A DNA stretch of 64,000 nt from Elephas maximus indicus (Eukaryota > Chordata > Mammalia > Proboscidea > Elephantidae). The position numbers and the translations under genes were made by a program. Where the stretch lies: the NCBI RefSeq assembly GCF_024166365.1, contig NC_064839.1, forward strand, positions 34,360,378-34,424,377, given 5' to 3'. Below are positions 49,230 through 59,469 of this stretch, piece after piece. The notes beneath the pieces are model-generated. The model was not told where the DNA came from and did not search any database. It saw only the letters and a program-made list of their open reading frames with translations. The stretch's first letter is position 1; each line of letters starts with the position of its first letter.

Positions 49230-49680
49230 TAAAATAGGTATGGAGACGGTTATTACATAATGATAAAAGTTTTAGCTTATCAGGAAAATATAGAAATTGT
49301 AAACATTAATGCACCTAATAAAATAGCCTCAAGTATTTGAATAAAAAACTACAAGAACTCTAGGGACAAACTGAATATATCATCATAATGGTATATTCAA
49401 CTAAATACTATCATAATGATATATTCACCCAAATATACCATCACCTAAATATACCATAATGGTATATATAAAGTAAATACACAATCATAATGGAAGATTT
49501 CAACACAACTGTCATCGTTACAAATAGGTTAAGAAAAAAACAGCAATGATGTAAGATTTTAACAACACAGTTAATGAGCTAATAGACATGTACAGAGTTC
49601 TACATCCAACAATTAAAAAATGCATACTTTTATCAAGCATCCTTGGAACAGAAATTCATTACGAAGAATGTTTCAACAGA
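49230..49680 (+). mobile_element. Old L1M ORF2 fragment
   Basis: AT-rich sequence whose plus-strand reading resembles an old L1 (a VNINAPN-like motif, then KNYKNSRDKLN, then a GRFQHNCHRYK-like stretch). It carries many breaks. The adjoining 49683-50355 is unclassified and may be further L1 5' sequence. Confidence 0.5.
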
Positions 49681-50359
49681 ACTTCTACTTCCAACCATGA
49701 TGGCATAACAGAGGGCCGAATTTACCCTTCTGGGTAAAACAAATATAACTCTGGATAAAATGTATAAAATAATGGTTTTCAGACGTCAGACAGTAGTCCC
49801 TGCAGGACTATAATTCCTGAAGGAAGGGAACCAAAATGCAGTGAACCCTACAGTTGTGCTAGTTTACTGCCTAGAGGCAATTCCCATGCCTCAATGTGGA
49901 GGGTAAGCAGGGCCCAAACAGAGCCCCAGAGGTCTTGCTGCATTGAGGAGAAAGAAATCGGTATTTGGGGAAGCCAGAGCAGCTAGAATCTTCAGGGAAG
50001 GTTGAAAGAGTTGAAAGCGGTTGCTGAGAGAATAGAACTGGGGCGTAGGGAGTGTGAGGATAGAGAAGGGTGGGGCAGGGGGTCTGTTCACACTATTTGA
50101 CAGCTCACGGTATTATCCCAAGGTAAACATCTAACTAATCCCCACCCAAATCAAGGTATAGATATTGACAGAACCCCAGAAGCTACTTTCATGCCTCTTC
50201 CAGCTGCTGCCCTCTTCCTGTCCACCAAAGGAAGGCACCTTCCTGATAATATCCTGATTTTTCTGATAGCCACTGCCTAGCTTTCCTATACTGCATAAAA
50301 GTTACACCCCGAATATGTATTCCTGAGCATTAAGTTTAGCTTTTCCTGTTATTAAAAAA

Positions 50360-51560
50360 AAAAAGAAAAACATGTATTGAAGAATAATATCCATACAGAA
50401 AAGTTCACATACCCTGCTGAATTTTCACAAAGGGAACCCATCCTTGTTACCAGCACCCAGATCAGGAACCAGTAACCCAGAAGCTCTCCCTCATGCCTAC
50501 TTCTAGTCATCACCCCCCGCCAAAGATAACTGACTTCTAACAACATAGATAAGTTTTGCCTGTTTTTGTACTTCATATAAAAGGAATAATACAACATGTA
50601 TTATTTTGTGTCTGGCTTCTTTCATTCAACATTACTTTGTGGGATTCATCCACATTGTGTGTAACTGTAGTTTGTTCCTTTTTCATTACTGTATACTATT
50701 CCACTGAGTTAATATACCACGATTCATTTCTCTACTGCTGGGTTGTTTATAATTGGGAATTGTTAAAAACAATGCTTCTCTGAACATACTTGCTTGTGTC
50801 TTTTGGTGCACATGTGCAGATATTTTTGCTGGATCTGTATCTAGGAAAAGAATTGCTAAGTTCTTAGATATGTATATCCTCAACTTTAGTAGACATGCCA
50901 AAATGTTTTGCAAGGTAGTTTTATCAATTCATACTCCTACCAGTAGGGTGTGAGAATGCCTGTCGCTCCATGTCCTTACCAATACTTGGTATTACCTGTT
51001 AAATTTTAGTCACCTTCATTATGAATTTTATTTTGCATTTCCCTAGTGACTAATGAGGTTGATCACCTTTTTTTATGTTTATTGATTATTCGGATATCTT
51101 TTCTTGCAGAGTTTCTTCTGAAGTGTCTTGCCCATTCTTATATTGGGTGGCTTGTCTGTCTCTGGATATAAGCCTTTTGTCAATTATACGTGTTGAAAAA
51201 TTCTCCCGTTCTGTGGCTTGCTTTTTCACTCTTTTCATAGTATTCTATGATGAACAGAAGTCATTAATTTTAATATAATCCAGTGTATCAGTCTTTGCCT
51301 TTGTAGTTAATGCTTTTTTTTGTCCAGTGTACCTATGCTGAGGTCACAAGTATATTTTCCTACACTACCCTCCAAGAGCTTTATTGTTTTACCATTTGCA
51401 TTTGGATCAATAACACATTCAAATTAATTTTATTCTGTATGTTGCATTCTGTACAGTGTGAGGTGGGGTCAGTATTCTTTGTTTTTTGTCCAAATGGGTA
51501 TTCAGTTGTCCCAGTTTGTCCTTATGGGTTCATTTTCTCCAGCTTATCTATACAGATTTA
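50360..51560 (-). mobile_element. Old L1M/HAL1 fragment (reverse orientation)
   Basis: The plus strand shows the complement of L1 ORF2 and 3' sequence: TGTCTGGCTTCTTTCATTCA, TATACTATTCCACTGAGTTA, TTTCTCTACTGCTGGGTTG, ATTTCCCTAGTGACTAATGA, TTCTCCCGTTCTGTGGCTTG. It is diverged, with no intact frame. Confidence 0.7.
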
Positions 51561-51699
51561 AGACCCAATACCAAGTGCAAGTGCAACAGCCTTGCACGGA
51601 TTTCTCAACCTGCTCCCTCATTTCCGTTAGGTCTCATCCTTGTAACAAACCCCTTATTTTATAACTGCCATTTATAGTGGTTCTGCTTGTCTAATCAAA

Positions 51700-51900
51700 C
51701 CCTGACTAATATAAAATTTTTAAAGAGCATGGTGAGAGGACTCACTCTACCTGATACCAAAAATTTATTTTAAAGTTGCCATTATTAAGATAGTGGTATT
51801 AATGCAAGAATTAGTAGCCCAAATAAATGACACAGAATTCAGAAATAGATCCCCACAGATGTGGGCATGTGATTTAATATCAAGTTCTCGCAGAAAGAAC
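51700..51900 (+). mobile_element. Old L1 ORF2 fragment
   Basis: Plus-strand reading contains an LTLPDTKNLF-like stretch, then VAIIKIVVLMQELVAQINDT and FRNRSPQMWACDL, a conserved block of old L1 ORF2 between the RT domain and C-terminus. Confidence 0.65.
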
Positions 51901-52487
51901 TTTGATCTAGCTCTGGCTCACCTCTGTGGATTGGGAGAGGAAAGTGGCCAAAGAAGGAGGGTCTGTAGTAAGCCAAGTATGGCATTAGTTTTTCTTTCTC
52001 TCTTTTTTTTAAAGTTTAATGATTTGGTGATTTTTTCCCCTCCACTTAAAAATCACCTAAAAAAAATCAGAGGACATCATCTGAAAAATTTAAAACACTC
52101 ACAAATTTTCTCTCCTGCCAATTGCAGACATGTTACGTTTATTCTATAAACAGTATCAGCTTCTTAAAAAAACCAAATTTAAACCTTTTAGAAGAAGACT
52201 GGGAGCCCACCCACTGTCATGCTCCATTGATGGAATTGACATTGAACTCAGTTCCTTTGTGTTCTTCTGTGGGCTAGAGGCTTTGCAGAGGCTGTGCCTC
52301 TTTCAGCATAAGCATTTTGTAAGATGCCTCTGCCCTTCTTGAGACAGCCCAAGCTGGAGGCAGATGGAGCTACCGACCTTGAGTAGCTGGGGCTAGACCA
52401 CAAGACCCTTCGCTACTCAAGAGCACTGGGAGCTTGTGCTCACCGTGAAGAAGGAAGGACACTTGTACCTGGCTCTGTGCCAAAATG

Positions 52488-52493
52488 TTTATT
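52488..52493 (-). terminator. DPEP3 poly(A) signal AATAAA
   Basis: TTTATT on the plus strand, about 77 nt past the DPEP3 stop. The equivalent site after DPEP2 (59377-59382) sits in the same AAAATGTTTATT context, a trace of the shared ancestral 3' end. Confidence 0.7.
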
Positions 52494-52569
52494 TTCAGCA
52501 TATGCTTGTGCCTGAATGACTAGGAGGGAGTGCATGACTGCCACAGTGGCATCTGCGGGAGTGGCCAGG

Positions 52570-55500
52570 TCACCAGAGCCACAGGATGAGGATTGAGAAG
52601 GTGGTGGCAGTCACTAGGGCAAGTGGGGAGGTTTTTGAGGGCCTCTGGAGGACATGACTGGTTGTCCACTTGTTTGGTTCCAGATGATGCTCACTGTGAG
52701 GCTGAGGTAGGAGGTGGGAGTGACAGGACATGCCCAGCGGCCTGTCTGGAAACTCGTCCTCCACAGGGCTCTGCCCACTGTTTTCCTCTCTCACCTATGG
52801 GTGAGAGTCAGCTGTCAGTGGCTCCCACAGCCTCCTGCTCACCTGGTTAAACTACTGGAGCGTCCTTTTGCCTAGCCCAGCATACCTGTTCCACTTGTCT
52901 GAAGACCCTTAGCAGGTTTCTGCGAAGGACGCCCCAAAGTTCTTCCTCACTCCAGCCACGTCTCAGCAATTCCTCTATCAGCACTGGGTATGTGGATACG
53001 TCCTCCAGCCCTTGAGGGAATCTGTGTGGCCACCCACTGGCCAGCTGTGGGAACTCAGCCTTGATCTTGGTCTAGGCCTTCTACCCAATGTGTCCAGGGC
53101 CCACTGTCCCACCAGCGCCAGCCATATGTATGGGAAACTGATGGCTCAGTGAAGCCATGTTCTTCACCCTAGTGAATGCAACTTTGGAAGCTCCTTGAGG
53201 GCTGGGCTTCTTCAGCCTCTGCCAGCTGAGCAAATGGTCAGCTTACAACAGGTCTGCTGGGCTGGGAGTGGGAGCATGTGTTGGGCAGATGAGCTGTGTC
53301 TGGGAGGGGAGGAGTATTTAGCAAGTGTAGTGACCTGGAGTGGGTCCACTGGGCCGCAGGAGACACATGGAGAGCCCTGGAAACAGGCCCTAGGAGATGT
53401 CAGGTTGGCTCAAAGACCACACCCTGTGGCCAAGGCCTGAAGATGGGAAGACTATAAGATGGGAGACTGAGACTAAAGGCCTCTGTGTTGTATCCCAGCC
53501 TGAGACAAAATCCAGGGAAATACTCACCGTCCAGACCCGTCGTAATTTCCACTAATCCCAATGAACTCAGATCCAATGACTGCCCTGATGTGGTCGAAGT
53601 GATCTAGAGGGGTAGGGGTTAGTGGTGGAGAGCACCAGGCTGGAGTTACAGCCTGGGACCAACCCTGGTCTGGGGAAGCTCAGACTCTCACCAGCTCCCT
53701 GCCCACAGCACTCCAGGTCATGACAGTTGACCCCACAGAGTTCACAGTCAGTTGTGAGCTCTGAAGTGGCTACAGGTTGGGCTCTGGACCTGGAGTGGAC
53801 CTCAGTGCTGCCCCTTTGGCCATTTCCTGGCTGGGAGTCACCCTGCCTTTTGATTCCTTGAAAGTCTAATGGGGTCCTGCCTAACCTGCCCAGAGATGTG
53901 GGGGATGAATGGTTCAAGGACTGGGAGCCAAAATGAGACCCAGAGGTAGAGGCCTGAGGGGCTGCCAGTCCATCAGTCTAAGGAAGACTGTTAATACCTG
54001 GCCCCTGTGTTTGACTGCCTCCCTATACCCATCAGCATCAACTCTGTGGCCCCAGTTCCGGGTGGCACAGAAGAGCTGTGTCTACTGCCCCTGGGTTCTC
54101 GGGAGGTCTGCCCATTGCTCAACAGGTGCGCCAGACTGAGGCATGTGCTGAAGCCAGAGGTGCACAAGGAGCTCACCTGCCACAGTAGACACGTTGGCTA
54201 ACAGGTTGCACTGCAGTACCCCCATGGACAGCGTTACCATCACGATGCCACCGTTCTTCTTCTATAGGGATAGACAAATGGATACTCATCTTGTCCCTTG
54301 CAGCCTGACTGCCCACCCTTCTGTGCTCTGGTGGTCCTGGTAGGGCAGTGCTTAGTCCTGGCTTCGGGAGATAGAAGAGGTCCTACTTTCTGGGTTTGTG
54401 GGGTCCTTGGGTGGAGCTTATTTGGGCCTGAGTTTCAGAGATGGAGGAGCCTTGGGTTGAAGGGAACCTTGAGCTGGAGGGGGTGTCAGGCCTGAGCCAG
54501 TAATTTTGTTCAGGGTCAGGAGTCTTTGCATGGAATATGCCTAGCCCTGGGTTCAAGGGCTGGGGTGACTGCTCACCAAAAGCTGTAGAATGTCATCGGG
54601 AACATTCAGCAAATGGTTGCACACAGCTCTGGCGGCTGAGTGGGAGAAGATTACAGGAGCCTGTGACACCTCCAGAACCTGCCGCACCAAGGCATCTGAT
54701 CCATAGGACAAGTCCACCATCATGCCTAGGCGGTTCATTTCCCTCACCACCTTCTGCAGGGACAGGTTGGGGGTGTCAGGGGTGCATGTGTGAGCATACA
54801 TATCTGTAGGGAGTGGGTAGGGAGAGAACCAGGGTCCTCACCTCACCAAAGCCGGTCAACCCTCTGACGTTGTTGTAGAAGCGGTGTTTAAACTTGGTAG
54901 AACTCTCTGCCCTGCAGGACAGCCAGGAGAGGGCACTGTAGCTGGCCATACCTTGACCATCAGAACCTGGGAACTCTGTAGTCCCTCTGTCTGTCCATCC
55001 ATCCCTCTTCTAGAACAGGAGCAAGGACTTAGGGCCAGCTGCTTTCTGGGAGTGTGAGGGACCTACGGGAAGTCCATCCTCCCTCTAGGAGCATCTTTAA
55101 CCTCCCCTTTGTGTTCAGGCCGATCCCAGGGATGGGCAGTTTCCCTACCACACGTTCAGCAATTCCACCCTGGCCAGGTGCTATGCTCACCACGGTGTGC
55201 TGCAGGTGAAGGTGAGTGTCAGGTAGCGCACTCCAAGCAGATAGAAACTACGCAGCACAGAGAAGCTGCTGTCCAGGGAGTGACCACCCTCTACGCCAAT
55301 GAGGCAGGCCAGCTTTTTAGTGCTGTTCAGACCTGGAAAAGGGTGTGTCAAGTGGTTAGGGCCCAGGGCCAGAGCCACCAGACTTAGCCTGTTACTATAT
55401 CCCACCTCTAGTCTACCTTCAGCTGAGGTCACAAGCTCCAGTTCAGAGTAGGAGGCACACATGCGGTGAATGAGGTCAATTTGCTCCAGTGCGAAGCGCA

Positions 55501-56707
55501 CAGCATCCTGGTCCTGAGTCTCGCATGGGACGTAGGCTGTCCAGAACTGGGAATAGGCCCGGGAGTCCAGATCGAGGCCAGAGTAGCCTCCAAATCCCCT
55601 AGCCTATCACACTTTCCTCAGCCCCCATGGCACCCGTTGGGCCAGTGGCCCCAAGTTAGGCACTGCATAACCCCATGTTACCTGATGCCTATTAAGCTTG
55701 TTCCCAGTGGCTAAACTCTTGGCATATCATGGCCAGCTATTTTTTTCCTGTGCTGTCTAACTACTCCAAGGCCAATCTGCCATGTTCTTTGTGGTTCCAG
55801 CAGCCCCCACACTCACCAGGGGATTTTCTGTCACTTTATTTGTGTCCCCATATAGCTGGCCTGACTTGGTTTCCAAGGCCCCCACGCTCCCCAGCAGCTA
55901 CATCATGGCACATTGTGTGCCCCATAGTACCTAGTCACCCAGGGGGTGGCCTACCTAGGTTTATGTGGCCCCAACATTCCCCAACAGCCCTGTCGTGGCA
56001 CCTTGTGATACCTGGGCACCCACGAGGCCGTCCCTAAGCCTGTCCAAGCTGGTCTGGCCACGGCTGAAATTGCGCAGATTAACATCCTGTAGCTTGTTCT
56101 GGAAAAGCTGTGCCAAAAGCAGAGGCAGGTCGTTGTGACTAGAGGGGTGTCAAGACAGGGTCAGAGTGGGGACCTATTCTGCAGGTCACACAGGACATGT
56201 CACCAGGCCTGTGCCTGTCACACCACCACCCCCCTACCCCCCACCCCCCCACCCCCCCACCCCCCGTCACTCAGACAATAAGGAGATATCCTGAGGAAAG
56301 GCTTGGAGTGGGGATTCTACCAGGGATGGGCTAATGGTGGGGAAGAGGGCACCCATGGGTGCAGGGGAAGACAGAACTCCAAGGGGTGGTGTGAGGGAGT
56401 TTCCTCACTAGCCCTGCACGCTCAGGATCCCCTCCCCTGCCCAGAGGATGCTTTTAGCCACCACCCACCCACACACTGCCCCTAGGTACCCGTCCACTAG
56501 CGGAAAGGCTCGCATCAGGACCCTCGCACGCTCTCTAAGGCTGGGGGCGCTGGGGAGGCCTGGCGTGGCGGAGGCGCTGGAGGCACCAGGCGGAGTCAGG
56601 GCGCAGGTTACGCGTGTGGGAGGCGGCGGCAGCAGTAGCAGGAGCAGTAGGTACAGCAGACGCAGCCGGTCTAGCCGGTGGAGACTCTCGAGGCCCGCGG
56701 GCCGCAT
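52570..56707 (-). CDS. DPEP3: DPEP3, dipeptidase 3 (GPI-anchored, catalytically impaired family member), 10 exons
   Basis: Membrane dipeptidase family member, testis-enriched in human. Exons: 56707-56490, 56138-56012, 55546-55417, 55332-55191, 54911-54842, 54753-54577, 54261-54177, 53603-53528, 53021-52886, 52794-52570. These give 1386 nt, or 461 aa (human 488; the missing length is in the low-complexity N-terminal region), all GT-AG and in phase. Leader [20 protein letters not shown], then a leucine run. The metal-site motifs are HND (start of exon 2), GVEGGH and FSHSAARAV. The second zinc-binding His is Tyr (MVDLSYGSD), as in human DPEP3. The C-terminus has a hydrophobic GPI-type tail (FSILILWLW). 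The [13 protein letters not shown] region and the Tyr separate it from DPEP2. Confidence 0.95.
56221..56268 (+). repeat. C-rich tandem array in DPEP3 intron 1
   Basis: Repeats of the form C(5-7)A with A/T interruptions. The complementary (transcribed-sense) strand has many G-runs and could form a G-quadruplex. Confidence 0.8.
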
Positions 56708-56960
56708 GATGCACAGGGCTCGGTAGGCAGATGGGGGGTCGATCGCGGTAGCCTGAAGCAGGCACAGTGCCGCGATGGGGTCTCGACGCTGGACTCAGGC
56801 GACCCAGTGGCACGGCCTCGCAAGGAAGGCTGGAGTCACAAAACCCTGCAAAGGACACGCGGGGAGCCGCGACGCCGAGTAGCACAGCCGCCAGGGGGCA
56901 GCATGGCCCTCCCGTCCCTAGCCCAGAGGGCGCCCCCACGGGCCGGGTTGGCCTGTGCAG
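56440..56960. promoter_or_regulatory. CpG-rich 5' end of DPEP3
   Basis: CpG density rises around exon 1 and 250 bp upstream (e.g. GGCACGGCCTCGCAAGG, CGCGGGGAGCCGCGACGCCG). No TATA box was identified. Confidence 0.5.
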
Positions 56961-57240
56961 GGAGGGGTCTTCCTAATCTCGCTTACTAGCCAGACAGGTT
57001 GGAAACCTATGTGGGAATTTAGCAGCGGGGATGTGTTCTCCCTCCCCAACAGGTCAAATATTCTATGAAATTCTAAGCTCCGATTTAGGAAAGTGAATTA
57101 GATAAACTGTATATGTTTTGACTGCCAGAAATTTTGTATATTCTTAGATGAAAAGTGAAATTTAAGAACAATAGTTACGGAAATAGAGCATTTTGTTTTA
57201 GCCTCTAGTATCGCGTTTTGTTTCTGTATGTGTATTAATA

Positions 57241-57415
57241 TAAAAAACCAAAAACCAAACCCAGTGCCGTCGAGTCGATTACCAACTCATAGCGACCCCA
57301 TAGGACGGAGTAGAACAGCCCCCATAGAGTTTCCAAGAAGCGCCTGGTGGATTTGAACTGCCAACCTTTTGGTTAGCAGCTGTAGCTCTTAACCACTATG
57401 CCACAAGCGTTTCCA
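57241..57415 (-). mobile_element. AfroSINE, complete
   Basis: AAACCAAACCCAGTGCCGTC through GTTTCCAAGAAGCGCCTGGT to CCACTATGCCACAAGCGTTT, the complement of the full element. It lies in AT-rich DNA, and the target-site duplication was not resolved. Confidence 0.9.
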
Positions 57416-57946
57416 TACATGCAGAAAAAGGCTGTAAAGAAGTCTACATATCAAATGTTAATTAATAGTGGCCATGGGTTACCTACTCACTGATCACTTT
57501 ATGTCTCATTGCTTTCTGTAATACTATCATCCTGGCTGAGGGAAGTCGTGGGTGGTGCTGGTGAGGGCTGAGCATGGTGGAAGGGGTTTGGTGAAGGTAC
57601 CAGAGCAGAGCTGAGCTGTGAAAGGGAATCAGGTTTGAATCTCAAAGTGGGGTGGAGAGGGCATTCCAGGTTGGCCAATGGCTCAGGCCAAAGTCTAGTT
57701 TGGGCAGGACAACTGTGTTTGGGGAGAAGCTGGAGGATCCTCCAAGGCACAGAGTAGGAGGAATAAGGTCATGTCCAATGCATGACCTCACTTGGGGCAG
57801 GAATCCTCCTTTGAGACAAGGTGACCTCCAGGCTAGCCGGAGGCCTGGACAGCATAATAAATCATTTTCTGCTGGAAAAGCCCCAATGTAGGGGAGCTGA
57901 TTCAGAACTGTATTTGGGCCATGTCTGAGCCTCCTGGGCCTGGACC

Positions 57947-58150
57947 AAGGAGCCCTGGTTGCGTAGTGGTTAAGCACTCAGCTGCTAACTAAAAGGTTGG
58001 TGGTTTGAATCCACCAGCCACTCCACAGGAGAAAGATGTGGCAGTCTGCTTCTGTAAAGATTTACAGCCTTGGAAACCCTATGGGGTGGTTCTACCCTGT
58101 CCTATAGGGTCGCTATGAGTTGGAATTGACTTGATGGCAATGGGTTTGGC
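57947..58150 (+). mobile_element. AfroSINE, longer subfamily, with target-site duplication
   Basis: GGAGCCCTGGTTGCGTAGTG, the extra segment CAGTCTGCTTCTGTAAAGAT, and the tail TTGACTTGATGGCAATGGGT. GGGCCTGGACCA flanks both ends (about 57936-57947 and 58151-58162). Confidence 0.92.
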
Positions 58151-59469
58151 GGGCCTGGACCAGGTCTTGTCAAGCTGAGAGGCCAATATCACAGACTGAA
58201 ATCTGAGCTGCCTCTCTTCTGTGTCTGCCTGCTGGGCTCTCAGACAAGCGGTCCTTCACTTCAGGGTCTCTAGAAAAGGGCCTTCGCCTCTGGGTGGCCA
58301 CTATCCTCTCTCTATCTCTGCCTCCTCCTTTGTGTCTTGGGATTAAAGACCAGCTTTTGCTCTCCCAGGAAGGGCAAAAGACAGGGTTTATTTACACCTC
58401 TCAGAAACCTGAGTGGATCCTTTATTTATCTGACACTGAACAATATAGTGAATGATGACTTTGCTAATAGTTTATCAAAAGTACAGAAGCATTGAACTTA
58501 CAGCTGCTTCCTGTATTCATCTCAGGTGAGAGGAGAGGGCATTATGTTTAAAATTAATTTAAAAAATACTACCAAAGTAATACATAAACAGTTTAAGATA
58601 TCTAGTTCGGATTGAGTAGGTAAATCAAAGTTCCACTCCTCCTGACAACAGCTAGGAGAGTTGGGCAAATATAAAAATCATCTTTTTTTATGTTGTAAAA
58701 AATTTATATATGAAGCATCTTCTTGAAGGTGTCAGAGAGTTAGCAAGATATTGAAGAATTACTTGGAGATGATCCAGGGGGGTTGGAAGCACAAAGAGAT
58801 GAGTCTGGCCTTTGGGGCTATTTCATCCTCTAGGAGTGTTATGGGGCTAAAGGAAATGGTACTTAGTGCTCGGGGTCCACCAAGGCAAGAGAGGACCCTG
58901 GTGAACTTGCCTAGCTTTGAGTTGGAACACAAAGGAATACACCCTAGGAGAAACAGTGAATCAGAATTAGTGCCCCATAGGCCTGCAGCTGCGCTGGTTA
59001 TGAAACAATTGCCTCCCAATTCCAGATCACCTTTCTGCGCTCTGCTCTGTGATGCTAGGGCTCAAACTCTTGAAACCACATTTCTAGACCCCTATGCCAG
59101 CTGGCTTCCAGTTGTGCTCTGCCAATAGGGGTTGTCAGACGAAAATTGAAAGGCAGGCAGCAGAAGGTGTCTGTGTTTTCTGTTTCTGTCCATGCTGCTC
59201 CAGCAGCAGCAATTGGCCCCAGGGTCCAGCTTCTTCTATGTCTGACTTCTTTCTATCAGGATTGTGTTAGTGAGGCTACAAGGTCTCCTACCACCCAGCA
59301 GCATTGGGCGCGTGTGTCACTGAACCCACTCCCGCTGCAGAGAAGGACTCTCATACCTGCTTCCATGTCTAAAATGTTTATTATCTGGAAATAGTTGTGC
59401 CTGCACGACTTGGGGGGAAGTTTGTGGCTGTCGACGGCTGCCACAGTGACATCTGGCAGGACTGACTGG

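Larger units (their letters stand above)
45604..52487. other. SLC12A4-DPEP3 intergenic spacer, repeat rich
   Basis: No gene found. It begins with the upstream end of the CpG island and a MIR-like stretch near 45910-46040. It then passes through unique sequence (46050-47110), six SINE copies or pieces, LTR fossils and several L1 fragments (47.1-51.9 kb). A short unclassified AT-rich stretch precedes the DPEP3 poly(A) signal. Confidence 0.6.
56960..59376. other. DPEP3-DPEP2 intergenic spacer
   Basis: Contains two AfroSINEs (57241-57415 and 57947-58150). Otherwise the sequence is unclassified, AT-rich at 57060-57240 and 58380-58760. No gene supported. Confidence 0.55.

Noticed and set aside
54553-54801. 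DPEP3 exon 6 frame starting [12 protein letters not shown] as an alternative start
   Set aside because: The first residues are intron 5 sequence before the acceptor at 54754; the paralogous intron of DPEP2 shows the same pattern.
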